Assembly (NCBI GenBank): GCA_944472155.2
Contig: OX235277.1
Coordinates: forward strand, 25,182,804-25,246,803
Direction of reading: 5' to 3'
From: Trichobilharzia szidati
Taxonomy: Eukaryota > Platyhelminthes > Trematoda > Strigeidida > Schistosomatidae
Length of the DNA stretch: 64,000 nucleotides
Shown here: one piece after another, positions 1 to 9,952 of the stretch
How positions within the stretch are numbered: the first letter of the stretch is position 1
Layout of the letters: every line of letters begins with the position of its first letter
Position numbers and translations under genes: made by a program
The notes under the pieces: generated by a model
What the model was told of the DNA's origin: nothing
Database searches by the model: none
The model's input: only the letters and a program-made list of their open reading frames with translations

Positions 1-1337
1 TTATTGATATCTTTTGCAGCAATTGAGTGCTTTTTAGGTTGTTTAACAACTGGAGAAATACTAGATTTAGTATTGGTAACCATATCAAGCTTCATTTTAG
101 GGTCACTAGGTGGAGGACTTCTTTTAAGGTTTAGGTGGTGTTTTGTATTGACATCAGTGGGGCCGGTTGTATCCTTTTGGTTATTTATTTCATCTGCTGG
201 GATACTTTGTTTGGCACGACGCTGGATTGGTGTCCTGTCGTGAATAATACGTACATTTTTAAAGCTACTTGCTTTCCTAAAGAGATGCTGGTTATTTACA
301 AAGCGACTAGCATCCACAATGCTATTAAACTCGAACATTATTGGACAAGATGTATTAGCTGAAGATTTACGCAGTCGTTTGCAGGTACAATGGGAATCTG
401 GTATTTCGCATGCCTTTAGAAGTGCGTTTTTCAGTGTTTTAATGTTCGTACTGTCGGGCACATTGAAAACAATTGCATTATACATGCACTGAACCCGTTT
501 GATCACTTCCGTGGAAATATGGTCTATAATTCTCTCACAAGACTGTAGCGTATCATAGTCAGGATAGTCAGCAGGCTTTATCAGATACCTAAGGGGTAAG
601 AGATCATGGACTAACGGAAGGATGTTTGTGCTATCCAGGCTATTGGATTGGTTGGATGTGTTTTGCGTAGGCAAAGAGCAATTTGTTTTTTCAAATTTGG
701 CATTAGGTTGGTGTCCATGGGTTACTGATGACCGATGGAAATTCTTGCGATGGGGGGCTTTATCGTTAACAGTAGCGGTGGTGCTGCATTCTGCCCTCTG
801 TGCCGGCATATGTGTAGCCTGCTCAAAAGCATCCAATTGAATGGAACTAGATGACAGTAAATCTGCCTGTGTATTGCAATGATTATCAAGGTCAACGTCT
901 AAGGTTACTAAGCATTTGGGGGAGTTAACATTTCTTTTGACACAGTCAAAAGATTTGATATTAGTATGTATCGATGATAGTGAGGCCACATGTGTGTTCG
1001 GACCTTCTGACTGACAATCCTGAGTATGGCAAATGGAGGGTGTAGATTCAACCACATCAGAGGAGCCAGTGTCAGGCTTTTTATTAACAGCTAGTGTGAC
1101 TTGGTAAGAGTCCAAAATGCTTGGCTCACAACCTGTACTATTGCAAATATCCCTGATAAAATCATTTATAACGCAAGAAGGTGAAGAGGTAATGATATCC
1201 GATTTTGACATATTTAGCACCTGTGTCAGATCAGGGGAAAGTGTAGTGCCATGCTGTTTAGGCTTGCTAGATTTATGTCTTTTGCTGAAGTTTTCAGCCG
1301 ATAATGAAGCACGACGCTTCGATAGCTTAACTGGCAT
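1..1337 (-). CDS. Partial ORF (at least 445 codons, runs off left edge): ORF1-like protein with RRM-type region, probably of a CR1/L1-type non-LTR element
   Basis: Seen by translating the minus strand: no stop from an in-frame ATG at 1337 to the window edge. An upstream in-frame TGA lies near 1470, so the start is plausible. Residues 1-270 are rich in Ser, Asn, His and Thr and look disordered. Residues 287-295 read NAIVFNVPD, followed by a Cys-containing stretch (KACEIPDSHC), then CPIMFEF at 331-337 and FKNVRIIHDRTPIQRR at 359-374. This order (short beta strand with VP, then an R/K-rich helix, then PI-F strand, then a D-T-P-x-Q-R end) resembles the RRM and C-terminal part of L1/CR1-type ORF1 proteins, which bind element RNA. 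The tail is Lys/Pro/Ser-rich. ORF2 would lie off the left edge. It could instead be an unrelated nucleic-acid-binding gene. The ORF is certain; the family is an inference. Confidence 0.6.
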   Translation of the reverse strand, partial: MPVKLSKRRASLSAENFSKRHKSSKPKQHGTTLSPDLTQVLNMSKSDIITSSPSCVINDFIRDICNSTGCEPSILDSYQVTLAVNKKPDTGSSDVVESTPSICHTQDCQSEGPNTHVASLSSIHTNIKSFDCVKRNVNSPKCLVTLDVDLDNHCNTQADLLSSSSIQLDAFEQATHMPAQRAECSTTATVNDKAPHRKNFHRSSVTHGHQPNAKFEKTNCSLPTQNTSNQSNSLDSTNILPLVHDLLPLRYLIKPADYPDYDTLQSCERIIDHISTEVIKRVQCMYNAIVFNVPDSTNIKTLKNALLKACEIPDSHCTCKRLRKSSANTSCPIMFEFNSIVDASRFVNNQHLFRKASSFKNVRIIHDRTPIQRRAKQSIPADEINNQKDTTGPTDVNTKHHLNLKRSPPPSDPKMKLDMVTNTKSSISPVVKQPKKHSIAAKDIN

Positions 1338-3173
1338 TTTGTATAAATTCAATACAGAACTGTCGGACTGCAAGTATATGAGACTTAGGTTGTTTGATTT
1401 TATGTCAAAACAAAAGACAGGAGTAATATGGGCACTGAGAGTCAGATGCTCGATGTGGTAATACCTTAATCAGTAATCTGAAACAGTAAAAGTAGCAAGG
1501 ATAATATCCTGTGACTATAAAGGTAAGTTCAGATATAACACAAATATTTCTATTTGTATGAGTAATCGGTGACACTAAGGATATATCCTGAAAAGTGGGA
1601 GTACTAGAGAGAATAATAAAAACGAAAACCACGCGGAAAAAAACGACAAACTTCGAACGAGGCGCTTGACTATTTTGGAAAGTGTTATATCAGACACCGC
1701 AGCTTTTGTACTAGGGCCCAAACACTGCAGCTATCACAGCATAGTATAAGGTGGGTATTGTCAATTTAAACCCAACTTCAGTCTTCTTTTTTACCAGTCA
1801 TACCCATAATTAAATGCTGAAAAAACGACAAGAATAGATAAATGTAAAAAGGAGTATAAAACTGATAAAGAAGCCAATATTTATTCTATCAGTTGGTTTT
1901 TCCCTTTCTGAATGACGCTGACTATTTTTAATCATTCATTATCTCCCTCATAGTGTATTCTCTCTGCCCATTACCAATATGGCCAGACAAGTTAGTGCAA
2001 TGTTTTGTCGAGCAACAAATTTAAGGATAGTATAAAAACTGAGTCGCGTAAGTTGGATTCAACGAATACGAACACGTTTGTCGAACAAGAAAAAAAACTG
2101 CCACTGTCGAGTTACCACTGGCATTCGCAGCAGTATTATTCTCTGTAGTGGATGAACTTGCTGACTACATTACCTATTCCATCTGAGTCCTGGTACCAAT
2201 GTTACATATGATTTCTGTATTGTGAGGTATGGGGACAACCTCGAAGTAGGTAATAATTTTTGAGATGGGTCGTTGAAAGTGTATTTCCTACTTCAAAACA
2301 CTGGTCCACAGGATTTTGACCAATAGTGTATTATAAATTTGCTGCTAAACCCGCACTATCGCACCTGTGTCACCACACGCTCCAGTCCTCAGCAGCACTG
2401 CAGTAAGGCTTAACATGAAAGAGAATAATGAACTCAGACGGACTGATATCTTCAGCTGTGAATATAAACGACTAATGAAAGTCTTTTAAAATGATTTGCA
2501 GCTCACAGTCGCCTACGTTTGTTGATACCAGAATGTGGTTGCTGAACGATGGGAACAACATCTACGGTTACACTTAGGGCATCTCCACTGAGAGTCAGTG
2601 ACTGATAAACTCCAAAGTAAATACGAGTTTAGTCCAATTCAGACTCTTGAATGATCACAGAGCACAATCAGTTCTCCAGTAATTTCACTCCATCACACCA
2701 GGCTTTAGCTAGATATCTTCTCGATTAACTTAGAATCTCCATCGTCCCAGTTACGCACGTGATACCAACCAAAGCCAAAGGAAAACCACGCTGTCACTGT
2801 GCTGGCACTGAGATTTTTGAGATTTAGCCGGATCTTGTCTGCATAAAATTCACCGCTTGTCATAGAGATGATCGTTAAATGTCCGGATCACAAACTGTAC
2901 ACTTGCTGAATTCGAAGAGTGTGAACTCGCAGATCCAGAGGCTGGAGCCACTATCAAAAGGATAATCCTAGCAACTCAGAATACTCTATGCAGTGACTAA
3001 CTACAGAATATCAGGAGACAGAGCGGCATTTCTCAAATTTTTCATTTCTCCAGTGAAGATTAACCAGTACTACAAGGTCACCACAGCTCAGGGTTCACAA
3101 ATAAGCATATATAATCCACAAAAACCTCGTTTAGTTTATCACCTTCCTAGTTTTCCAGCCAATCGAAATGACT
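1338..3173. other. No recognisable gene; AT-rich intergenic or 5' region of the element to the left
   Basis: Only short, uncorrelated reading frames are present and no retroelement motif is visible on either strand. Part of it may be the 5' untranslated region of the minus-strand ORF ending at 1, but I see no boundary. Confidence 0.4.
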
Positions 3174-4249
3174 GATAAAAAGGGAGGGTTGGGCGCGGGT
3201 GGCACAGTGGTTAGGACTCTCGCCGACCATGCACATGGTCCGGGGTTCGATCCCCTGCCGGCGCACACCCGATATCTATGGTCAGCCTGAATTTAGACTA
3301 CCGATATCCATGCTGAAAATTCCACACTTGTACGGTGTGGAATCAAGCTGTAAATCAAAAAAATAATGACTACACCCCAGGGAACCAGTCAAATTGCTAC
3401 AGAAAATTTAACACACAAAAAATATGAAAAGCATTCTTATTCTTCCCTGGAATAGGAGAGGCGAAATGACACGGGCTGTTGAAAGCCTTCAGGAAGCCAG
3501 CCAGCCTGTGTCCTTTCTCAATGAAGGCAAGAATAAGAACACGGACGCGGAAAGTCCGTACAGTGTGCCAGACTGGGAAGGCTGCCCAGTTAGCCGAAGA
3601 AATGAGAAGACATGGTTTAGAAATGCTGGGTATCTACGAGAGCAGATGGAATGGATGTGGATTTTTAAAACTGTCAACTGGAGAGCCAGTAATCTGCACC
3701 GGTCTAGTCATCCAGACGACAACCACGAACACACTGAGGCAGTAAGTCTGTGTCTTGTTGTCACCAGTGGCAGCGAAAGCCCTAAGGCATCGGGAAACAA
3801 TTTCATCCAACAAACATGCCAGCTACAAACAAAGCGGGATAAGAGAAGAAGGAAGATTTTTATAGAAAAATACAAAAAAGTAATGGACAACATCCCAAAC
3901 GGTGACATCAAAATCCTTATAGGTGATATAAATGCAAAACTGATGGCAGATAATACAGGAAGAGAACTCAGTATGGGTTGAGAGGCTCTCGCTCGGAAAA
4001 ATGGATAAGAACGGAGAATTACTCGCAGACGTCTGTGCATTTAATGGCTTGGTGATTGGAAGCAGCGTGTACAAGCACAAGGATACACATAAGGCAACAT
4101 GGTTTTCACCTGACTGAAACACCGCAAACTAGAAAGATGTCATCTTAATGCTACTCAAATAAGTGGAGATGCAGCCAGAGTCGACAGGGGAAGCAGTTGT
4201 GGGCTCAGACCACCATCTAGCTAAAGGAATCTTCAAGATGAAGCTGAAA
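3174..4249 (+). mobile_element. RTE-clade relic, 5' half (continues at 20431)
   Basis: A decayed plus-strand copy of the same broad family as the element at 59357-62598. The 5' leader shares a GGGAGGGTTGGG-type stretch and a CAAATTGCTAC stretch with that copy. The endonuclease part is still recognisable as WNR-GEMT, then, after frame breaks, DNIPNGDIKILIGDINAKL and VGSDHHLAKGIF. These match the APE-type endonuclease motifs (GDMNAKLG, VGSDHYL). There are several stops and frameshifts; the longest open piece is 3424-3981. The relic is split at 4249/20431 by the gypsy array. The right half resumes at the residue region following VGSDH, so it is one element interrupted by a later insertion. Confidence 0.85.
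3190..3385 (+). mobile_element. tRNA-derived SINE-like insertion in the RTE leader
   Basis: It has a pol III A box-like TGGCACAGTGGTTAGG and a B box-like GGGGTTCGATCCCC with the usual spacing. A hairpin occupies the anticodon-arm position and a 6-of-7 acceptor-like pairing closes the head. It is followed by an unrelated body and an A-rich end (AATCAAAAAAATAATG). The D arm is poor, so it is unlikely to be a working tRNA gene. The RTE leader seen at 62526-62598 lacks this segment, which supports insertion. A similar head occurs at 30470 and 63110. Confidence 0.6.
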
Positions 4250-4253
4250 CCCT
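4250..4253. repeat. Left target-site duplication (CCCT) of the gypsy array
   Basis: CCCT stands directly before LTR1 (starts TG at 4254) and again directly after LTR5 (ends CA at 20426) at 20427-20430. A 4-bp duplication is usual for CsRn1-type Ty3/gypsy elements. Both sides lie in one RTE relic that reads on across the insertion. Confidence 0.85.
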
Positions 4254-4633
4254 TGCAAGAGTTGGACTTGGGATTACTTCGACCTAACAATAAGCACTCT
4301 TACACAACTTCTTCACCGTTTTTGGCCTTAATAGTACTTTGCCTAACGTGCAAGTACTACGAACGGAATCAAAGTTAAAAAACTCGAAATGGCAAGTGTA
4401 ACTGGACCGGAATTGTATTTACACAAAGAGATATGGAATTTGATAAGGAATAAAAAGTACACACTTATCTGGAGGTGAGACGGGGGTCAGCTCGAAGAGT
4501 GTACTAGGTGAAAGTACAGCGAGAGAGCGAAACCGAAACCGTACAGGAGGATCAGGAATACAAAGTGGAAGTGAGGTTAAAGGTCAGGTTGCGTTCATTC
4601 AAACAAAAGTTCAAAGGTACAATGTACACTACA
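4254..4633 (-). repeat. LTR1 (380 bp), 3' LTR of long copy 1
   Basis: On the minus strand it starts TGTAGTGTACATTG and ends in CA. It starts TGCAAGAG on the plus strand here, against TGTAAGAG in LTR2 and LTR3. Ends are defined by the five-way comparison and by the CCCT duplication. Confidence 0.9.
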
Positions 4634-4648
4634 GGTTATCCCCCCTTA
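4634..4648 (-). promoter_or_regulatory. Polypurine tract of gypsy copy 1
   Basis: The minus strand reads TAAGGGGGGATAACC directly upstream of the 3' LTR. This is the expected place of the plus-strand primer in reverse transcription. The same sequence recurs at each internal/LTR junction of the array. Confidence 0.8.
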
Positions 4649-6045
4649 GAAGGTTGGTGGGATAACAGCAAGCTTCGATATATAAAAGTAACAAGGTGGC
4701 GTACAATAACAGTGAATGAGCAAGGAAATGTGAAGATAGTAATAAAATAGTTGTTTTTCTTTTTTTAAAAAATATATATGTTGAGAAAGGAAAGAATGAA
4801 GGAAAAAATTAAGGCAATTTATGAGCACTATGTACATGATCAATGGAGTAAGATGGAATATAAGAAGGAATAACGCTGGTGCCTTGGTGCGTTTTTTTTC
4901 AATTTTTTTTTAACATCGTCTATTTTCACTTATCTTTTTTTATATTTTTATTTATTTAGTTTTTTTACGACATACTATTACGGGCTGGGTTATGTGGAGG
5001 TCTGATGGCTTACCTCCGTTACCCCAGGTTGTTATAACGGGAAGGTGACTCATTATGTCTAAGTTTCCTGTTAGACTAATGCTCCATCCTTCCTCATCAA
5101 CCAAAACTAGTAGTAACACCAAAGGCAATCAATATACCAGCGTATTAGGAGGAATAAAGTAAAAGCAACAGAAAAGAATAGAAGAAGAGGTTAAGATTTA
5201 AAAATCAGCATAGGGTGTTAACAAAAACTTAAGAGGAATAAATGCGAAGGAACTAGTGTAACATGGGAGTGGTACGCCAAATTGAAATAAAACAAGGGAA
5301 ATTGTTAGCGCTGTGAAAACTTATGCAAGGTACAGAGAAGTGTGTGTATAACCAATAGTTATGAATAGGTACAATCGCCATTTGTTAAAAAAATGTAGCG
5401 AGCTGTATAATTAAATTGATGCAAAGTAATTACAAGTATGGGTCACAAAATAAATAAGTTTCGTCATGGAATAACTCGAGTAAAAATAGTAAGATCTGTG
5501 AAAATAGATTGAGCGGATTAAAATGTACAGCATAGAAGTGACGTATTTATATGCAAAAATATTTAACGGTCCGTTTAACTATACAGTGAAAGTTTTTGTT
5601 TTTACATTTTATTATATTTTTTTATTTATTTTATTATTTTTTTTTATCTGGTCCATATTTTTGTTCGTTTGGTTTGTAATTCCACGAGTGTTGGGAGTCA
5701 CCATACGACAATGGAATGGACTGGTCTAGCTAGCGGTTCGAGTGCAACGCCAAAAATAAAATGTTAGAACACTGTAACGAGAAAGAAATCTAACAGGATT
5801 AGTAAATGAAAAAGTGGCTACTGCCCACAAACGAAACCCAAAAGAGTAAATATCATGAAAAATGAATGTAACGTGAGAAAAGACATGAAGGTATGAGTTA
5901 CTCTTGTAATTAAAAGCGTTTAGTTAACAAATTCACAGTATCGTTTAGGCCAGTGTACACGCCGACCAGAGCGTATAACCGGTGCTTTACTTGTCTCATC
6001 CGGAGAACTGCTAGGTTTAGTAGGATTTTGGACAATCAAACTTGG
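4649..6045 (-). other. Long non-coding 3' region between pol and the 3' LTR, copy 1
   Basis: About 1.4 kb of AT-rich sequence with T and A runs lies between the pol stop and the LTR. Neither strand has a reading frame above about 95 codons. No membrane, signal or env-like protein is visible. It repeats almost exactly at 9968-11364, 15258-16655 and 17850-19247. Its length is unusual for the family. Confidence 0.7.
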
Positions 6046-9000
6046 CTAGGGTGGGGGTGCGGGCGTAGTTGCTGGTTGTGTAGGCGTGAGGGGTACAGAT
6101 TCTTCAATGTAGGCCGCTTTAAGTCTGTCGATACTTACAGTGTCATGACGGCCAAGTCGATCAATAACAAAAAATTTTTCTTTCCTACTAACGACCTTGA
6201 ATGGTCCATCATAAGGAGGTTGTAACGGTCTACGAACGGCGTCGCAACGCACAAAAACGTGGGTACAGTCATCGAGTCTAGCATCTACTTGCACTCTCTT
6301 GTTTTGTGTGCGTGTGGGAGTTAGTTGCAGGCGTTGCATAAGGCGCTTGAGGTTCTGAGCATAACAATGTACATCCGTAGCACTTGGTTCACCACTTTCA
6401 GGTGAGATGATTTCACCCGGTAGACGAAGGGTGGTACCAAACACCAACTCTGCAGAGGTGCACTGTAAGTCTGCTTTGAGCGTGGAACGGATGCTAAGTA
6501 GCACTAGGGGAAGGGACTCAGTCCACTTAGTATTCTCGGTAGCCATTAACGAAGCTTTCAGTTGGCGGTGAAAACGCTCTACAAGTCCATTTGCTGCTGG
6601 ATGGTACGTGGTTGTTCGGATGCGTTTGCACCCCAGTAGCTCTAAGAGCTTCTTAAAGTGGGTTGATTCAAACTGCTGTCCACGGTCTGTAGTCACCGAA
6701 GATGGGCATCTGAATTGAGCTACCCAGCGTTCCATGAACACTCGACAAGTGGTTTCCGCGGTCGTGTCAGCGATGGGAATAGCTTCTGGCCAACGAGTGA
6801 ACCGGTCGACGCATGTCAACAAGTAACAGTGGCCATTTGATGGTGGTAGAGGACCCACTACATCTAGATGTACGTGGCTAAAGCGAGCATCGGGTGTGGA
6901 GAAGGAACCCACTGGAGTGATGTTGTGTTTGTGGACTTTAGCTCGTTGACACGGCACACAGGCACGTGCCCAGACACGCACGTTGCGACTGATACCAGGC
7001 CAGACAAATCTAGCTGACACTAGTTTGTCCGTTGCCCGGATACCTGGGTGGGAAAGGTTGTGGAGGCTATCGAATACCGTACGGCGCAATGAAGGTGGAA
7101 CGATAGGTCTCGGGGTACCGGTGGACAGATCGCAGAGGATGGTACCCTCGCTATTAACAAGCGGTATACGCTTGATATGCAAGGAGGTATTTAACGAGAG
7201 CTTATCGAGATCTAACTCTGTAAGCTGACGTTGCGCCATTTGTTTCAGGTCAATGGTTGGTGGCGCCGACATGGTATATATCCTAGACAAGGCGAACGCC
7301 ACAGCATTGTCAACCCCCGAAATATGTCGAATATCCGAAGTGAATTGTGAGATGTAGTCCAAGTGACGCAATTCGCGTGGGGAATATCTATCTGTAGTAG
7401 TGTGGAGGGCATACGTCAGGGGCTTGTGATCGGTAAATACTGTGAATTTCCGACCTTCAACAAAGTGGCGAAAATGTTTGATAGCCGCGTATATGGCGAG
7501 GAGTTCTCTGCCAAAGGTGCTATACCTCGCTTCAGCGGCGGACAACTTCCGAGAGAAAAAGGCGACTGGTATCCATGAAGTATGTACCAGTTGCTGTAGA
7601 ACAGCTCCAATGGCTGTGTTAGATGCATCATCTGAGATGCTAAGCGGAAGATGGACGTCTAGGTGGACCAGCATGGTGGCGTCTGCAATTGCCGACTTAA
7701 TATTCTGGAAGGCTTCTCGAGCCTCTGGTGTCATGCTGAACGTTTTGCTCTTGCTCTTTAGGGGGTTTGTGAGTGCCAGTAAAATATGTGCACATTGAGG
7801 AACAAACCGTCGGTAATAGCTCACCATGCCGAGAAATGTGCGCAAAGATTTTATTGACGTAGGTTCCGGGAAGTCGCGTATTGCCTGCACCTTCTCAGGT
7901 AGCGGGCGAATTCCCTGTTCATTAATGACATGTCCCAGGAAGGTCAATGAATGGACGCCAATCAGACATTTGGACATGTTAAGTGTCAAACCATGGGTTG
8001 TTAACCGCTCGAAAACCATCTGTAAATGCGTACGGTGGCTAGCTTCGTCTGGGCTAGCCACGAGAATATCGTCGAGGTAAGCATATGCGCAATCTAATCC
8101 GCGCAAAACATCGTGAATAAATCGCTGGAATGTTTGTGCGGCGTTGCGGAGACCAAACGGTATTCGAAGAAATTCGAAAAGACCAAAAGGGGTGATCACT
8201 GCCGTTTTAGGAATATCATCTGGGTGAACTGGAATCTGATGATAGGCTCTGGTTAAGTCCAGCTTACTGAATACCGTGGCACCCTTTAGAGACGACGTAA
8301 GGTCATGTATATGTGGTACGGGGTAGCGATCTGGCATGGTCTGTGCGTTAAGCCTGCGGTAATCACCACAAGGCCTCCAATCTATCCCGTTATTCTTTGG
8401 CACCACATGTAAAGGGGAAGACCACGGGCTGCTGGAAGGGCGGATTATCCCCATATCTAACATATGTTCGAATTCAGCCTTCACGGCTTGTAGTTTTTCT
8501 GGGGACAATCGCCGTGGCTTTGCAAATACCAGTGGACCAGTGGTCACGATATGATGAGTGACAGTAGAAGTCACACAAGGAAGTTTAGAAACCGGTTTGA
8601 ACAGATTGGCAAAGGACTGAAGAACTTCAGCGTAAGGGCCGTTAGAGGCAGGGGTTGAATATACTGGGCTTAATGCAGGTGTGTGTGTCACAACACCGGA
8701 GATCGAAAGGTTTGTAGCTGAATCGATCAGTTTGTGTTTGCCAGTATCAACCAGTAGCTGATAGTGTTGCATGAGATCCATGCCGATAATACCGGTAGTT
8801 ACATCTGCTACAAGGAAAACCCAGCGAAATGACCTACGTAGGCCTATGTTAAGATCCAGGAACCTTTTGCCGTACGTTGTGATTGGCGAACCATTTGCGG
8901 CGCGAAGCTGTAAGGAAAGTGGCCGCTTGCGCTCTTCAGATGTTGGTGGAATCACGCTAACTTCCGCCCCAGTGTCAACCAGGAAGCGTGTCCCAGTGGT

Positions 9001-9084
9001 ACGGTCGGTAACATAGAAGAGGCGACATGGAAGTGGTTCGCCAGCGACGTTAGTCACCAATACGTGCTGGCTTACTGGTTTCCC
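6046..9084 (-). CDS. pol: gypsy Pol polyprotein, copy 1 (protease, RT, RNase H, integrase)
   Basis: Open for about 1,012 codons in the -1 frame relative to gag; the frame is entered at the slippery site 9078-9084. Residue numbers count from the TTG at 9060. Protease active site DTG at 29-31; RT with [11 protein letters not shown], motif [13 protein letters not shown] and catalytic YLDD at 328-331; RNase H with D478, E519 and D544 (TDHK). Integrase has an HHCC zinc finger (H667, H671, C701, C704) and the D733, D792, E828 triad. The fourth RNase H Asp, normally in an ADALSR motif, is replaced: the sequence is AVAFALSR near 587-594. The domain order is that of Ty3/gypsy. The frame is uninterrupted, so the copy is young, but RNase H is probably impaired. 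Copy 2 differs at a few residues and by a 10-codon deletion. Confidence 0.93.
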   Translation of the reverse strand, partial: GKPVSQHVLVTNVAGEPLPCRLFYVTDRTTGTRFLVDTGAEVSVIPPTSEERKRPLSLQLRAANGSPITTYGKRFLDLNIGLRRSFRWVFLVADVTTGIIGMDLMQHYQLLVDTGKHKLIDSATNLSISGVVTHTPALSPVYSTPASNGPYAEVLQSFANLFKPVSKLPCVTSTVTHHIVTTGPLVFAKPRRLSPEKLQAVKAEFEHMLDMGIIRPSSSPWSSPLHVVPKNNGIDWRPCGDYRRLNAQTMPDRYPVPHIHDLTSSLKGATVFSKLDLTRAYHQIPVHPDDIPKTAVITPFGLFEFLRIPFGLRNAAQTFQRFIHDVLRGLDCAYAYLDDILVASPDEASHRTHLQMVFERLTTHGLTLNMSKCLIGVHSLTFLGHVINEQGIRPLPEKVQAIRDFPEPTSIKSLRTFLGMVSYYRRFVPQCAHILLALTNPLKSKSKTFSMTPEAREAFQNIKSAIADATMLVHLDVHLPLSISDDASNTAIGAVLQQLVHTSWIPVAFFSRKLSAAEARYSTFGRELLAIYAAIKHFRHFVEGRKFTVFTDHKPLTYALHTTTDRYSPRELRHLDYISQFTSDIRHISGVDNAVAFALSRIYTMSAPPTIDLKQMAQRQLTELDLDKLSLNTSLHIKRIPLVNSEGTILCDLSTGTPRPIVPPSLRRTVFDSLHNLSHPGIRATDKLVSARFVWPGISRNVRVWARACVPCQRAKVHKHNITPVGSFSTPDARFSHVHLDVVGPLPPSNGHCYLLTCVDRFTRWPEAIPIADTTAETTCRVFMERWVAQFRCPSSVTTDRGQQFESTHFKKLLELLGCKRIRTTTYHPAANGLVERFHRQLKASLMATENTKWTESLPLVLLSIRSTLKADLQCTSAELVFGTTLRLPGEIISPESGEPSATDVHCYAQNLKRLMQRLQLTPTRTQNKRVQVDARLDDCTHVFVRCDAVRRPLQPPYDGPFKVVSRKEKFFVIDRLGRHDTVSIDRLKAAYIEESVPLTPTQPATTPAPPP
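9040..9084 (-). promoter_or_regulatory. Programmed -1 ribosomal frameshift signal, gag-pol copy 1
   Basis: The minus strand has a canonical heptamer GGGAAAC (9078-9084), read G GGA AAC in the gag frame, one codon before the gag stop TAA (9072-9074). After a 6-nt spacer there is a stem: GCCAGC (9066-9071) and ACGT (9062-9065) pair with ACGT (9047-9050) and GCTGGC (9040-9045), with one bulged base and an 11-nt loop. The -1 frame after the heptamer is the pol frame. Heptamer, spacer and stem all fit the known mechanism; function is inferred. Confidence 0.8.
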
Positions 9085-9386
9085 GATTGCTGGCCATCAA
9101 AGGTGCACGGGCGAGTGCACTTTTGGGCCTTATCACCATAACGCCGGTGATACCAGCACACTCCAGGTTGGGAACTTTGAGGCCTACGACGTCTGCTGCC
9201 AGCTCGTGAAGAAGATCTGCCACGAGTCGAGCTGGTGCGGCTATGTGAACGACCCCTAGGTGTCATCTCCTGTTTTAACTTGTCTATCTCTTCATAAAGC
9301 TTAGCTATGTAGGCCACCACATCTAATTTTGATGACCCTTCGGTAGAGGAGTCTTTCATCTGAGTGGGACTAGTGGTTACGGCCAT
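9072..9386 (-). CDS. gag: Short Gag with CHCC zinc box, copy 1 (about 104 aa)
   Basis: The start chosen is the ATG at 9386 ([10 protein letters not shown]). Upstream of it the two long copies differ by a change in a (TA)n run that alters the frame, while downstream they agree. It contains a short helical stretch ([19 protein letters not shown]), an Arg/Ser-rich basic region and a nucleocapsid box C-x2-H-x9-C-x3-C ([18 protein letters not shown]), the form known from CsRn1-clade elements. It would package RNA, but the matrix and capsid part that normally precedes the zinc box is missing: only about 170 nt separate the start from the primer binding site. The stop overlaps pol through the frameshift site. 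Copy 2 has the same gene, so the loss predates the duplication. Confidence 0.8.
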   Translation of the reverse strand: MAVTTSPTQMKDSSTEGSSKLDVVAYIAKLYEEIDKLKQEMTPRGRSHSRTSSTRGRSSSRAGSRRRRPQSSQPGVCWYHRRYGDKAQKCTRPCTFDGQQSGNQ

Positions 9387-9556
9387 CCCGCGAACAAGAC
9401 GATATATATATAAGAATGATAACAACAAATATGATAACAAAAAATATCAGTAAAAACAAGGCAAGTAAAATTTTTAAAACTCTGTGCGACAAACAAATTG
9501 CCAATATGAAAAAGGACTATTTACACTTTAGGCTACTAAGTAGGCAAACGGCGAAA

Positions 9557-9570
9557 ACTCGGGCTCACCA
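9557..9570 (-). promoter_or_regulatory. Primer binding site, gypsy copy 1
   Basis: The minus strand reads TGGTGAGCCCGAGT two bases after the end of the 5' LTR (LTR2). TGG matches the CCA tail of a tRNA. The PBS of the element at 28177 is similar (TGGCGAGCCCGACT), so the two families may use the same tRNA. Confidence 0.75.
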
Positions 9571-9572
9571 CT

Positions 9573-9952
9573 TGTAAGAGTTGGACTTGGGGTTACTTCG
9601 ACCTAACAATAAGCACTCTTACACAACTTCTTCACCGTTTTTGGCCTTAATAGTACTTTGCCTAACGTGCAAGTACTACGAACGGAATCAAAGTTAAAAA
9701 ACTCGAAATGGCAAGTGTAACTGGACCGGAATTGTATTTACACAAAGAGATATGGAATTTGATAAGGAATAAAAAGTACACACTTATCTGGAGGTGAGAC
9801 GGGGGTCAGCTCGAAGAGTGTACTAGGTGAAAGTACAGCGAGAGAGCGAAACCGAAACCGTACAGGAGGATCAGGAATACAAAGTGGAAGTGGGGTTAAA
9901 GGTCAGGTTGCGTTCATTCAAACAAAAGTTCAAAGGTACAATGTACACTACA
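9573..9952 (-). repeat. LTR2 (380 bp), shared by long copies 1 and 2
   Basis: It serves as 5' LTR of copy 1 and 3' LTR of copy 2; no target duplication separates the copies. Same length and ends as LTR1 with a few substitutions. Confidence 0.9.

Noticed and set aside
622..1461. Plus-strand ORFs at 622-840 and 1117-1461
   Set aside because: They are opposite-strand shadows of the continuous minus-strand frame 1-1337.
3190..3265. A functional tRNA gene
   Set aside because: A and B boxes are present, but the D arm does not fold and the position is inside a retroelement leader.
3276..3420. Schistosome satellite hammerhead ribozyme next to the SINE
   Set aside because: I looked for the CUGANGA and GAAA core here and at other CTGATGA sites in the window and found no arrangement that closes the three stems.
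4163..4378. A 71-codon ORF repeated at 17364 and 19956
   Set aside because: It starts in the RTE relic and ends in the LTR, so it is a chance fusion copied with the tandem units.
4508..4750. An 80-codon basic ORF repeated four times
   Set aside because: It spans the LTR/PPT junction antisense to the element. Its conservation only reflects recent duplication.
4634..6045. An envelope gene after pol
   Set aside because: No frame above about 95 codons, and no signal peptide or glycoprotein-like features on the sense strand.
6983..8080. Plus-strand ORFs over pol (for example 7442-7798 and 7826-8080)
   Set aside because: Antisense shadows of the Pol frame; no independent motif.
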